DNA of 64,000 nucleotides. Origin: Semisulcospira habei. Its lineage: Eukaryota; Mollusca; Gastropoda; Semisulcospiridae. Position 1 is the stretch's first letter, and each line of letters starts with the position of its first letter. The notes under the pieces are model-generated. The model had not been told where the DNA came from. It worked only from the letters and a program-made list of their open reading frames with translations, and made no database searches. The stretch covers positions 123,209,318 to 123,273,317 of the forward strand of contig BTPG01000005.1 of the NCBI GenBank assembly GCA_036245525.1, in the 5' to 3' direction. This document shows positions 12,403 to 23,412 of the stretch, one piece after another. The position numbers and the translations under genes were made by a program.

Positions 12403-13095
12403 TTAATCTTTCATATTCAGCCCGAGTGGCGCCACAGTGCCCAGTTTATTAATCAGAAATTTTTCGCGGTCTTTCCTGGCCCAGACAGTACTGGCTTGCA
12501 TAAGCCAGAGGCCTTTAACCCGAATGTCCGAGACGGAGTGGTCGGCCTGATTGAAATGTCGTCCGACCGGTCTGTTGTATAGAGGATATATAAGGAACAT
12601 GTTTTATTGTGCTCTGCAGACTGAAGATGTTCTTTGAAACGGTCGTTGATGGTTCTTTCCGTCTCTCCAACATAAAGCTGGCCGCATTTCACACAGGAGA
12701 TGACATAAATCACTTTGGTGGTTTGACACGTGAAGTATCTGTCTATGTTGAATTTGTAACGTGGACCATTCACCACGGTGGAAGGGCAAATAAAAGGACA
12801 CGTCTTGCAATTAGGAACATTGCACGGAATGGAGCCGGAGGGTCTGGTGGTATGACGAGGCTTGAGAGTAGAGCGAACAAGCATGTCCCGTAATTTAATA
12901 TCCCTCTTGAAAGCTACCAACGGAGGTTCAGAAAAGATAGCAGCAGACTCTTTACTGGATGACAAAAGACCCCAGTTAGAAAGAAGGATTTTACGAACCG
13001 GACTGGTGTGGGGATGGTAGATCATGGTTACGATAGGCCTGTCACTATCAGCGGTAGATTTAGTCTGCAGTATACTCGCGCGACTAAGTTTTTGT
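12403..13095 (-). pseudogene. Penelope-like element, C-terminal GIY-YIG endonuclease fragment
   Basis: Penelope-like retroelements fuse a reverse transcriptase to a C-terminal GIY-YIG nuclease. This minus-strand fragment shows the linker of such proteins (RPIVTMIYHPHTSPVRK), a Cys cluster (CNVPNCKTCPFI), and then the nuclease core VIYVISCVKCGQLYVGET followed by an Arg/His helix (DRFKEH). The C-terminus INKLGTVAPLGLN (12403-12460) is in another frame, so one frameshift lies near 12455. A ~44-bp satellite A patch (12579-12622) interrupts the nuclease. No reverse transcriptase domain remains. Satellite A resumes at about 13096. Confidence 0.75.
12579..12622 (-). repeat. Satellite A patch inside the GIY-YIG fragment
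   Basis: About 44 bp that match, in reverse complement, the satellite A segment at about 13457-13500 (CTGCAGAGCACAATAAAACA...CCTCTATA), including the variant ATATATCC rather than the usual ATGTATCC. It inserts in frame into the nuclease ORF. Confidence 0.7.
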
Positions 13096-13985
13096 ACCGT
13101 TTGTATAGACATAGTATTGGTCACCCAGTGTGTGCAAGAGAGTCACGAGACTCTTGATTCGTGGATGGGGGGAGGGGGGAGTTCACAGTGTCATACCAGT
13201 GTACTGAGCACAATGAAATATTTTCTCTATAGAGCCTCTTTAATGGTTTCCGGACAAAGTGTTTTGGTCCTAGTGAGTATAAGATAGATCCGAGATCCTT
13301 GATATGTGGATTCACGGAGTTCTCAGGGCCAAACCAATGTACTGAGACCCCAGGACAAGAGAGACCCGCGACCCTTGATATATGGATGCCAGTAGTTCCC
13401 AGGGCCAGACCAATGTACTGAAACCCCAAAAGTCAACTTGCGCCAAAGGCGCCCGCTGCAGAGCACAATAAAACATGTTCCTTATATATCCTCTATAGCC
13501 TTTCCAGACATCGCTTTGGTTACCCAGTGTGTACAAGAGAGACACACGATCCTTGATTTGTGGATGCAGGGAGTTCCCAGGGCCAGACCAGTGTAATGAG
13601 GCACCAAGTGTGGAGCTTACGGGAATAAACGTTTACGGACAAAGTGTTTTGGCACCCAGTGTGGACAACAGTCACACGAGGCCCTTGATATGTGGATGCA
13701 GGGGGTTTCCAGGGATAGACCAATGTACTAAGACCCCAAAAGCCACCTTGAGCCAAAGGTGCCCACCGCAGATCACAATAATGGGTCTTCGTTATGTATT
13801 CTCTATAGTCTTTACATACATAGTTTTGTTCACCCAGTGTTTACAAGATAGACGTGCGGTAAAGGCGCCCGTCTTAGAACACAAGGAAAGGTTCTCCCTA
13901 TATAGTCTCTATAAGCGTTTCCGGACAAAGTGTTCTGGCTCCCAGTAAGGACAAGAGAGACCTGAGATCCCTGATGTGTGGATGC
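13096..13985 (+). repeat. Satellite A, forward array 2
   Basis: Same ~180-bp half-units as 10005-11105, for example TCCGGACAAAGTGTTTTGG at about 13250 and TTACGGACAAAGTGTTTTGG at about 13632. Some half-units are shortened. Confidence 0.9.
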
Positions 13986-15440
13986 AGGAAGTGGGTTTTG
14001 GGGGAAAACGCTTATAAAGGCTATATTATAGGGAAAATGTTTCCTTGTGCTCTAAAACGGGCACCTTTGCCGCAAGTTCCACACTTGGTGCCTCAGTACA
14101 CTGGTCTGGCCCTGGGAAATCCCCGCATCCAGGAATCATGGGTCTCGTGTCTCTCTTGTACACACTGGGTGACCAAAACTATGTCTGGAAAGACCATAGA
14201 CTAGATGATGCATAAGGAAAACTTATTATTGTGCTCTGCGGCGGGCGCCTTTGGTGCAAGTTGGCTTTTGGGGTCTCAGTACATTGGTCTCGCCCTCGAA
14301 CTCTCTGCAACCACATATCAATGGTCTCGGGTTTCTCTTGTCCGCACTGGATGCCAAAACAGTTTTTCGGAAACGCTTATGCAATATAAGGAGAATATTT
14401 CCTTGTGCTCTGCGACGGACGCCTTTGTCTTAGTCTCTAAAAGTGTTTCCGGACAGTGTGTTCTGGCTCCCAGTTTTGACAAGAGGGACCTGAGATCTCT
14501 GTTATGTGGATGCAGGGAGTAGGCTTTTGGGGTCTTCATAGGGAAAAACGCTTCCGGAGACCGTATACAGAGAAAATCTTTCCTTTTGCTCTACGACAGA
14601 CGCCTTTGCCGCAAGTTCCATTCTTGGTGCCTCAGTACACTGGTCTGGGCCTGGGAACTACCCGCATCCACGAATCAAGAGTCTCGTGTCTCTCTTGCAC
14701 ACACTGGTTGACCAATACTATGTCTGGAAAGGCTATAGAGGATACATAAGGAAAACATAGTATTGTGCTCTGCGGCAGGCGCCTTTGGCGGAAGTTGGAT
14801 TTTGGGCTGTCAGTATATTGGTCTGGCCCTGGGAACCCCTTGCATCAACATATCAAGGGTCTCGGGTCTCTCTGCTCCACAATGGGTTCCAAAACAGTTT
14901 GACCGGAGACGTTGATAGAGGCTATGTAAGGAAGACCTTTCCTTGTGCTCTGCGTAGGGCGACTTTGCCGCAAGTTCCACTCTTGGTACCTCAGTACACT
15001 GGTCTGGCCATGGGAAGTCCCCGCATCCACAAATCAGGGGTTTCGGGTCTCTCTTGTACACACTTGGTGGCCAATACACTGTTAAGGCTATAGAGGATAC
15101 ATAAGGAAAACCTATTATTGTGCTCTGCGGCGGGTGCCTTTGGCTCAAGTTGTCTTTTTTATGGTTTCAGTACATTAAGTTGGTCTGGCGCTGGGAACTC
15201 TCTGCATCCATATATCAAGGACCTCGGGTCTCTCTTGTCTAAACTGGGTGCCAAAACACCTTTCCGGAAACTCTTATAGAGGCTAAATAGGTAAAACCTT
15301 TCCCTGTGCTCTACGACGGGCGTCTTTGCCGCAAGTTCCACTCTTGGTGCCTCAGTACACTGGTCTGCCCATGGGAACTCGCCGCATCCAGGTTATCTGG
15401 TTTCTCTTGTACACACTGGGTGAACAAAACTATGTCTGGA
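13986..15440 (-). repeat. Satellite A, inverted array
   Basis: From about 13990 all units run in the opposite direction (GCCGCAAGTTCCAC...TTGGTGCCTCAGTACACTGG). Together with 13096-13985 this makes a head-to-head palindromic satellite block whose turning point is around 13985-14010. Confidence 0.9.
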
Positions 15441-15446
15441 AAGGCA

Positions 15447-16152
15447 TGGCAATAAAGATTAGTTATTTGGTTATTTGGGTTTAAGGCCGAGCAGGCGACT
15501 AAGGCCATCTCACGGCGGGATTGGTAAAAATCTGGTCAGCCAGACTAAAAGCAAGGTCTTAAGACAAGATGTAAAGATAGCGTAAAAATGTCAGGCTAAA
15601 ATGTCGCACAAGTCTTTAAAAGAAACGTATACAGACTCTCAAAATGGGCAAATAAAAAATATTTACATAGTCTATGAATGCTCAGATCTTGTTAAAAATA
15701 TTGCATTCTCTCAAGAAATTGAAGATTTTGTACGGGGGAACATCCCGGAACAAAACCTTCAAGGAGTCTGCTGTGAAGTGTTTATATCTCGTGTCAATTA
15801 GATCAGCACAATACAGCAAAAAGTGTCGAACAGAAAACAGCTCATCGCAGTCAAAACACCGTGGACGCTCATCCTGTTTAAGTAAGTAAGAGTGCGTAAC
15901 ATACGTGTGCCCGATGTGGAGTCGAGCAAGGACAGTCTCCTCACGGCGGCTGTCGCAGCGGAAAGGTAGACTGTCGGACAACGTAGGAAGAGCTTCATGA
16001 AGCTTGTTCCCTTCCTCTTTGTCCCAATAAAGGACACATGAGGAAAACCTATTATTGTGCTTAACGAGAATGAAAAACATGAGCCTTTCTCTAGAAGAAA
16101 GCTGCTGTTTACACAGGTAAAAATTAGAAGAAAAAAATATTCTTATTTTCAA
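15447..16152 (-). pseudogene. Non-LTR retrotransposon (LINE) 3' end
   Basis: The minus-strand frame 15682-16152 is the C-terminal tail of a LINE reverse-transcriptase protein: the motif EETVLARLHIGHTYVTHSYLL is followed by a Cys/His cluster (PRCFDCDELFSVRHFLLYC) and a terminal FLRECNIF. This is the family's typical RNase H-like/CCHC tail. Downstream on the same strand, 15681-15447 looks like its 3' UTR, ending with CCGTGAGATGGCCTTAGTCG...TTAAACCCAAATAACC. The catalytic reverse transcriptase is missing, so this is a 5'-truncated copy. Confidence 0.7.
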
Positions 16153-16189
16153 AGAACATCGAGCAAAGTAAGCAGTTTATAATCTATTG

Positions 16190-16232
16190 ACCTGTTCGGC
16201 GTTAAACCCTTATAACTAACTAAATAACTATT
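16190..16232 (+). repeat. Fragment of the same LINE/SINE 3' tail
   Basis: CCTGTTCGGCGTTAAACCC followed by TATAACTAACTAAATAAC matches the tail ending at 15447 and the tail at 22162-22216. A very short 5'-truncated copy in the opposite orientation to the neighbouring LINE. Confidence 0.65.
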
Positions 16233-16467
16233 GATCTTTTGGTTCATGTTCAAAGTTCTGTTTTAGAGTTTCAGCGGCCTGTCTGCTGTGCTTTTTAAAC
16301 TGAACAATTTTAGGATTTTCATTTTATTTTTCTATCAGCTGAAACTGCTATCAGTATACTCACTTTACACTGAAAATGCTCGATAAATTCTTAATTCAAT
16401 GCGCAAAGCACGGCCATCGGGCCCACGTCGGCCGCCGTTGGCCCGCGCACGTCCAAACATTTACAAT
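16233..16467. other. Nothing recognised
   Basis: AT-rich then GC-rich spacer without a coding frame or repeat I can identify. Confidence 0.4.
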
Positions 16468-17061
<594 letters not shown>

Positions 17062-17152
17062 AGATGATCATTAATTCTGATTCCGTATCATGCTACTTTG
17101 ATCTGCTATCACACATTCAACTTGCATCGTATTTGCACGCTCAAATGTGTGC

Positions 17153-17247
17153 ATGTGTGTGTGTGTGTGTGTGTGTGCGTGATTGTAACGCATCACTCGA
17201 GTAATAGGCATCATGCATTATCCTTGTGCTGCCTTACATCTGACTGA

Positions 17248-17320
<73 letters not shown>
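17153..17320. repeat. Two (TG)n microsatellites
   Basis: (GT)n at about 17153-17178 and a longer (GT)n at about 17249-17320, separated by about 70 bp of ordinary sequence, in the presumed 3' flank of the LINE remnant. Confidence 0.95.
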
Positions 17321-17321
<1 letters not shown>

Positions 17322-18901
17322 ACAAAACCCCTAAAATGGGTGATTTTCTTTACCATCATTATGGGAAATGGGTGTGAGTAAAATTCTGGGTGACCAAGTC
17401 AGACACCCATTTTTTTTCTGAGGGTTATTTCTGCATTATCTTTCATTCAAAAGTCAGAAAAAAATATCAAAATAGGATGTCCCATTTTCAGAGGTTTACC
17501 TCATGTTATGTGCTTGCAACGCACTGGGCCTGTGTGTTGCCACGGAAGCGAGTGTCTCTATAGATCAACTTGATACTTGATTGGTCGGCTGTGCAGTGAC
17601 ACTGATGAACTGAGTTGTTTCCCCTTCCTATTGTCTTTCGTCCCGCCGGCCGTTGTTCCGTTTGCAGAGGTACAATTTTATGCAATATTTCTTAGTTAAG
17701 AGCACGCCCAAGTGTACTTCTTCAGCGCAGTTATTTAACTGAGATGCTCCCAATCCGATACAATTGCACAGTCAGCCGATACTGACCCATTTAGCCGAGA
17801 AAACTGAGACGTCTGCTACAGCGGGTCGGCCGGCGTCTGCTGCTCACTCAGTCTTGTAGTAAAAGATAATAAAACCCCACGATTTTAACAAAAGCTTTCT
17901 TCTTCAATGAAAGGGATTCGTTCAATAACACCATTAGAAGATCAATCTGTCTCGCGATTTTGTTGCTTTTTTCTGACATGAGTGATTAATATGACAAAAC
18001 CAAAATGGCGCCAGATTTTAGAGTGTATTTCAATCCTCATACGCAAAACTGCCTCGCGATTCGAAGAACAGACTTCCACGAACAGGTTTTTCGGATTGTG
18101 CAACTGAAGTGTCGCTTTTTACTGTATTACCAGTTATTGTTCGTAGGGGGCTGGGGGTACTGCAGTAATTATGTATATATCTTATCCAAAATGTCAACGG
18201 TTTACATGGTTGCATTTGACATGTTTGCAGCACTGTTTTGGCCACACTCAGCACTTTCTGCACACACCCAGCACCAGATGGCAGCAGGATGTCCAAACCC
18301 ATCGGGATCTATCGAAGTGGACAAGCATGCCCCTTCCTGGCACATGACCAAGGCCCAGGGCAAAATTAGTCAGCTGCAGCAGTATAGCCCAGCCTCTGCC
18401 GGAGAGGGTGCATCTGATAGGAGGGTGCATAGACGGCAGCAGAATGTCCCCAATTACAAACTGGTAAGTGATTCTATGATCATCTTCATTTTCTTGGCTT
18501 GCGTGCAAAGCAAAAGTGAGTTTATGTTCTGGGCCACTGGTCGTCCGTCCGTCGTCCATGGTAACTTTTAACGGTGGCATTTTCTCGGAGACTATTCAAG
18601 CCACATTCTTCAAGCTTGGCCCAAGGATACTTTGTGGCAAGACCTTTGTAAACATACCAATTTGAGTGACCTCTCTCAAAGGGTCACGCGAGGTTGACAG
18701 ATGTGTGAAAACTGCTTACATTTTCAGAAAACATGGATTTTGCTGCTGCAGAAGCCAGCCCTCGTCACTGAGGTCACACATATGTAAATCGGTCATACAC
18801 GGGATTACTCTTTTTATTCTTGTGCAAGGCCCCTTAAACCAAAATTGGGCTGTTTCTGTCCTAATGCAGCATTTTTTTTCTTTCTTTTTTCCAGTTGGCA
18901 A
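17321..18901 (+). other. Flank with a possible 5' noncoding exon and intron
   Basis: No recognisable coding region. A GT-AG intron is plausible: a donor CTG|GTAAGT at 18464 and an acceptor after a long pyrimidine tract, TTTTTTCCAG|TTGG, ending at 18894. The next gene's first ATG comes 7 bp after the acceptor (18902). Joining at these sites does not keep the upstream frame open, so any exon before 18464 would be untranslated. Inference only. Confidence 0.35.
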
Positions 18902-21310
18902 ATGGAGCCTGGGATGGACCTAAGACAGAGTGCAAGCGCATCGCAATACAATGACAATGATGACGAGGAGTTTGTTCCTGGCTCGAGCTCACAGGATTCA
19001 GACGGTGTGGCGCCATCAATCTCTGGGATCTCTGACACAGACAGTATTGTATTGACCATGTTAGATTTCATCAAAGTGGCAGGTTCAGGGTTGGCAGGTG
19101 TCAGTGAAGCAAGTACCAGCAAGGTGAAGTGTGCGTTAGGGGGTGTATTAGGGGGTGGCAATGAGAATGCGGATAGGCAGAAGGAACATGACGTTGGGGT
19201 TGGGGAAAAAGCGCTTACAGAAGAAACAGGTGTGCACGTGTTGCAGAGAGGGAAAGGAAAGTATAAATGGGACAAGAAACATGCATGCAAATTGTGTAGC
19301 AAGCTTGTCTTGAAAATGAGCACGCACTTACAAGATGTCCATGCAGATGAGGCAGACGTTGCTAAAATTTTGTTGATGAAAAAAGGGACAAAGCAAAGTT
19401 GTCAAGCATGGATCAGACTACAAAATGAGGGTGATTACATGCATAACATTGCTGTTCTTGAAAAGAAATCAGGATGTTTGATTCCTAAGTATCGCACCAA
19501 AACTAGTAAGGTAGACGACCTTCTCACCTGTAGCCATTGCAAAGGGCTTTATAAAAAAAATAAAGCTGATCTCTGTACACTCGAAACGTTGCTGTCAGAT
19601 ACCAGGAGGGTTTCAGATCGCTAAGAGAGGTGAGGCGGCACGACGTGGGAGGCTAATGCTTCAAATACCCTTAGACGTTGACTTTTCCTTCTATCATAAG
19701 GTATTAGCCAGAAAGAGGGATGATGAGATAAGCCGTCTCATGAGAACTGACCCCTTGCTGCTTGAGTATGGAAAGAGATTATTTGACCGCAGGGACAATG
19801 AAGAACACACGGCTGGACAAATCAGCTCCAGGATGCGGGAGTTAGGGAGACTATTAAAGATTATCAGAGTGAGGTCAGAAATGAAAATCGCAAGTTTAAA
19901 TTTGTGATCAATTCAGCTAGCTTTGATCATGTTGTACTGGCTGTAAAAGAGCAAGCAGAATTTGATGAGGACACACATCAGTTCAAAAAAGGCAATCTCG
20001 CAATGCGCATAGGCCATGATTTGAAAAATTGTTCACAGATAGGCATCCAAACAGCTTGGGCATGGTTCAGATGACAGGTGGTGACATGAGCTCTCTGAGG
20101 TGCAGCGGTTTGACTCTGTCTTCATCAGGGACTGGTATGATTGTGTGTCAGCTGCAGCAGCCCAGTCAGTCGGGAAAATGACCATGAACAAACCCAAGCT
20201 GATCCCATCATGTGAAGATGTGAGGAAGGTCCAACAGCTTCTTGAGACAAGGATGGTTTCGGAAGATTATCCGACAGTGGTTAAAGCAACTCTTTGTGCT
20301 GTATCACTTTTCAACTGAAAACGAGGGGGAGAAGTTCAGAGAATGAAGGTATCAGACTTCCAGAATGCTAAGATTGGATCGATCACTAATCAAGATATCT
20401 TGAAAGGTCTCACAGAGGTTGAGAAGAAAATGGTGAATCATTTTCAGCGAGTGGAAATCAGAGGCAAGTTTAATAGGAGTGTTCCCATTTTGCTGACAAA
20501 GAAGATGATGACAACTGTGGACAGAATCCTTCAAATGAGGCAGTCAGTGCCAGCTCTCACTGGTTCCCAGTACATCTTTGCCACACCTTCTGGTCAGAGG
20601 CCTTACAGAGGCCATGATGTTCTGAAGGAACATGCGCTACAAGAACAAGTGTCAAACCCAGCCATGTTCACATTTACCCAGTTACGGAAGCAGGTTGCAA
20701 CTTTGGCTCAGTCAATGGCCATCTCGGAGTTAGACCAGGATCAGCTGGCAGACTTCCTTGGTCATGATATTCGGATACATCGCCATATCTTCCGCCAACC
20801 TCAAGACATCCTTCAAAAGGCAAAAGTGGCAAAGATTCTTCTGTCAGTTAACAATAGGATGACAGATTTGGAGAGTTGCATTAGAGCTGAGCTGGGCGAT
20901 GATGAAGAGATTGCCTTTGACAATGAAGACACATCAGAAACTTGGGGGAAACAGCACCTGTGAATGAAGCAAGTAGCAAGTGAACAACACAGGAATCAAT
21001 GAGTATGACAGAGAAAAGACGTCCAGAGCCTGATGACAATCTAGATAGTTTTGATGATGACAGTACTGCGTCAGCTCCTGTTCAAAAGAAAGCTAGATTT
21101 ACAAGGAAACCATGGGGTAAAGCTGAAGAGAAAGCTGTTCAAACTCGTTTCAAGACACACCTCGTTGTGAACAAACTTCCTGGAAAGGCCAAGATATAGC
21201 AGGCAATCGCAGAAGAGCCCACACTTAGACATAGGTGCTGGACAAACATTAAGGATTACGTCCGCAAAAGACTGAAAAAAATTACAAAAGTTACAAAAGA
21301 AATGAATTGA
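18902..21310 (+). pseudogene. Tyrosine-recombinase-like zinc-finger protein, broken
   Basis: The pieces are collinear with a large animal protein family I recall as repetitive in fish and molluscs. The N-terminus is acidic (from MEPGMDLRQSA). A C2H-like finger, CKLCSKLVLKMSTH, lies at about 19286. A second Cys pair, CSHCKGLYKKN, lies at about 19532. A helical region at 19656-19900 follows, and then a recombinase-like core at 20100-20963 with GGEVQRM (Arg-I box position), LRKQVAT (about 20683) and LGHDIRIHRHIF (about 20757). The C-terminus, KPWGKAEEKAVQ, runs to 21310. Breaks: frameshifts near 19575, 19870 and 20040-20100 and again near 20963-20999, TGA at 20316-20318, and TAG at 21197-21199. 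The residue where family members usually have Tyr after IHR is Phe here. Assignment to the DNA breaking-rejoining superfamily is from motif spacing, not from a search. Confidence 0.5.
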
Positions 21311-21342
21311 GATTCTCTGACACTCGCAGCATTTTCGTTTTC

Positions 21343-21905
21343 ATACAGATTTATTACAAGAGTGTTATTATTGGGTTGGTTTCAGCATGTATAGCTTGTT
21401 TTTATCTGATCGATGCCTGGATCATTTTGTATACTGTATAACCTTTGAATTTGAAAAACGAAACATCCGGCTCTGGACAAAAGACAATAATAAGATAAGA
21501 AAACCATTGACAACGTAAAGATTTATTACAAGAGTGTTATTATGGGGTTGGTCAGCCTGGATCATTTTGTATACTGTATAACATTTAAAACTTTGCAAAT
21601 GGAACAGCGGTTGGGGACGAAAGACAATAATAATAAGGGGTAAGAAAACCATTGTCAACATAAAGATTTATTACAAGAGTGCTACTATGGGATTGGTCCG
21701 CCTGGATCATTTTGTATACTGTATAACATTTAAAAATCTGCAAACAGAACAGTGGTTGGGGACGAAAGACAATAATAAGATTAGAAAAACATTCTCAACA
21801 TAAAGATTTATTACAAGAGCATTTTTATTCGGTTGTTTTCAGCGTGTATAGCTCTGTTTTTATCTGATGTACACCTGGATCATTTTGTATACTGTGTAAC
21901 ATTAA
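21343..21905 (+). repeat. Tandem repeat, ~145-bp unit, about four copies
   Basis: GATTTATTACAAGAG recurs at about 21347, 21520, 21666 and 21806. Each unit also carries CCTGGATCATTTTGTATACTG and GGGGACGAAAGACAATAATAA. First and last units carry a longer variant (TATAGCT...TTTTTATCTGAT). Noncoding. Confidence 0.85.
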
Positions 21906-21924
21906 CCTTACTTTGCAACTAAAC

Positions 21925-21976
21925 AGTGGCCCCCAACCGGGTCTGCCCTGGGAGACTTGGGTGGAGTTAACTACTT
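21925..21976 (+). repeat. Left piece of a SINE-like repeat split by the Polinton
   Basis: GAGACTTGGGTGGAGTTAACTACTT matches the start of the intact repeat at 57362-57703. The rest of this copy continues at 39714-39860 and again at 40250-40405, so two later insertions broke it. Confidence 0.85.
21971..21976. repeat. Left target-site duplication of the Polinton (CTACTT)
   Basis: CTACTT precedes the element's first base and is repeated exactly at 39708-39713. The 6-bp length is the hallmark of Polinton integration. The uninterrupted paralogue reads ACTACTGTTTAG at this point. Confidence 0.9.
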
Positions 21977-22132
21977 AGAGATAGTAACTATTGGCGGAAA
22001 TGGACAATTTATATCTATCCCAAATTTCCGGGATTTTTCGACCGCTTACTCCCACGCCCTAACGCCGCCCGTTTTTCTAGGTTTCTCCTTATTTTTTTTC
22101 AGTAAAATAAAGGTTTCCAAATTCAATGTCAT
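21977..22132 (+). repeat. Polinton left terminal inverted repeat
   Basis: Begins AGAGATAGTAACTATTGGCG. From GGCGGAAATGGACAATTTAT it matches the reverse complement of the right end nearly base for base as far as AAATTTCCGGGATTTT. It stays recognisable, with scattered differences, to TTCAATGTCATT. The outermost ~12 bp after AGAG differ between the ends. Confidence 0.92.
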
Positions 22133-22161
22133 TAAAATTAATATTTTTTATTATAAAATGA

Positions 22162-22216
22162 GCCGTGAGATGGCCTTAGTCGCCTGCTCGGCGTTAAACC
22201 CAAATAACTAACTAAC
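22162..22216 (+). mobile_element. 55-bp LINE/SINE 3' tail inserted in the Polinton leader
   Basis: GCCGTGAGATGGCCTTAGTC through AAATAACTAACTAAC is flanked by a perfect 13-bp duplication, TATTATAAAATGA (22149-22161 and 22217-22229). It is the 3' end of the LINE seen at 15447, extremely 5'-truncated. The duplicated target includes the start codon of the first Polinton gene, so that gene keeps its ATG and the TATAAAATG context. Confidence 0.88.
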
Positions 22217-22225
22217 TATTATAAA

Positions 22226-22759
22226 ATGAATCAAGACGAATTACTTCTTCTAAACGATATTAATGCTGTAGAAAACAAAGACTTAGACTCGACAAAACAG
22301 CGCCTTCTTTCTGTAGTTGTGTCAGGCAAGTCAAAGACTTATCTCGGTAAACAATACATGACAGAGGATATTGAATCTCTTACCTCTGATGAACTAATCA
22401 AGCTTCATTCAAAATATGAGAACCACATCGCTTCACTAATGACACGTGATTTAAGTCGATCTCTAGTATGCCTATACACAAAAGCAGTGAGTCACTTTCT
22501 ACCTGTGGATAGTGACAGTCTTTCACACGACCTTGAAAGCAATCCTATTGTTTCAAGTTCAATTGGCAAATTAGCATGCATCATGTTTTACAAGTTCGGA
22601 AATTACCTTGCACCTGTCGTAACCCTTCTTGTTACCGGGAGTCATATTGATTTTTCAAAAATAAATTTTACTGCAGAAGAAAATGGACGAAACCCAGACG
22701 ACTCCACAACCGAACCCCAGTCCAGTTTTGACACAGGTTCAAACTGTGACGAAGACTAA
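22226..22759 (+). CDS. Conserved Polinton protein of unknown function (177 aa)
   Basis: First gene after the left terminal repeat. Soluble-looking, helical and acidic protein starting MNQDELLLLNDINAVEN, with a central KTYLGKQYMTEDIESL block, followed by a hydrophobic KLACIMFYKFGNYLAPVV segment. From memory, cnidarian genomes encode relatives with the same KTYLG and CLYxxxxxYLxP-like pattern, next to the same neighbours. I know of no assigned role. Its last 77 nt overlap the next gene in another frame, which points to co-expression. The start at 22226 is preserved in the duplicated target of a 55-bp retroposon insertion (22162-22216). Confidence 0.75.
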   Translation: MNQDELLLLNDINAVENKDLDSTKQRLLSVVVSGKSKTYLGKQYMTEDIESLTSDELIKLHSKYENHIASLMTRDLSRSLVCLYTKAVSHFLPVDSDSLSHDLESNPIVSSSIGKLACIMFYKFGNYLAPVVTLLVTGSHIDFSKINFTAEENGRNPDDSTTEPQSSFDTGSNCDED

Positions 22760-23138
22760 AAGTCCAGGCAGGGTTGAGGCTGGAAAAAGATTAGCCGAAT
22801 ATAATAGGCCAAAAAAATTACAGCTTAAGGCACAAACAGAAAAGACTCATGTAACTGATCCACCGTCAGGATCGTCAGGACCTGTGTCAATAACGTCACT
22901 CCCTCATCAAAGTGAGAGACAAACAACCCAGTCTAACCCTGACCCCGAACCTCAATCAACAAAATATATAATTGCCGGATTTGTTGTCGGATTTGGTTAC
23001 GTAGGGTATCAATTATACAAAAAATACAAACCACAGACTCGTACAGTGACCAAAAAATCAGACACTCCAAAAACAAAACCAGAAGTCGCCACATTACCAG
23101 TAACACCCAAAGCCGTTGACCCATTTTATATGCAGTAA
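22683..23138 (+). CDS. Single-pass membrane protein with basic head (151 aa)
   Basis: Overlaps the previous gene in a different frame and starts MDETQTTPQPNPSP. The N-terminal half is polar and basic, with a conserved-looking SPGRVEAGKRLAEYN block at residues ~22-36. A hydrophobic stretch, IIAGFVVGFGYVGYQLY, at about residues 98-114 predicts one membrane span, followed by a Lys/Thr-rich tail. Likely a small virion or membrane component by position; no enzymatic motif. The stop is followed by AATAAA (about 23138-23145), a possible polyadenylation signal. Confidence 0.7.
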   Translation: MDETQTTPQPNPSPVLTQVQTVTKTKSPGRVEAGKRLAEYNRPKKLQLKAQTEKTHVTDPPSGSSGPVSITSLPHQSERQTTQSNPDPEPQSTKYIIAGFVVGFGYVGYQLYKKYKPQTRTVTKKSDTPKTKPEVATLPVTPKAVDPFYMQ

Positions 23139-23173
23139 ATAAAAATATTATTTTAATTTTTCTTGCCTAAGAA

Positions 23174-23404
23174 ATGAATGACACAAAGAACATAATGAAC
23201 CTTGTGTATCACTCTGCCGTAATCAGTGGATTAGCAGTAGCTTATTCTATGCTGGGAAAAAGTCTACTCAAAATGAAATCAGCAGACCTCAGTAGACTCG
23301 ATTTTGAAGACAGCACTAAGCTAATTGTAGTTGTTACAGCGTCGATTGCGACAAAAGACTTTCTTGTCAAGCAGGGAATTATTCCCGAAAATGTTTCTAT
23401 GTAA
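23174..23404 (+). CDS. Small hydrophobic Polinton protein (76 aa)
   Basis: MNDTKNIMNLVYHSAVISGL begins a first hydrophobic helix (about residues 10-28). A charged middle (KMKSADLSRLDFEDSTK) and a second hydrophobic helix, LIVVVTASIATKDFLV, follow. The size and two-helix layout recall small capsid-associated or membrane proteins of related elements, and I recall cnidarian relatives with the same KPADL/KSADL-GRLD-type centre. It ends 8 bp before the next ATG, and the spacer reads AATAAAAAT. Confidence 0.7.
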   Translation: MNDTKNIMNLVYHSAVISGLAVAYSMLGKSLLKMKSADLSRLDFEDSTKLIVVVTASIATKDFLVKQGIIPENVSM

Positions 23405-23412
23405 ATAAAAAT

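Noticed and set aside
10187..15508. Many 60-160-codon frames on both strands
   Set aside because: They repeat with the satellite A period on both strands, show frameshifts between units and have no domain features.
18005..18571. 188-codon frame starting MAPDFRVYF
   Set aside because: No recognisable domain, and it reads through a plausible splice donor at 18464; not supported as a coding exon.
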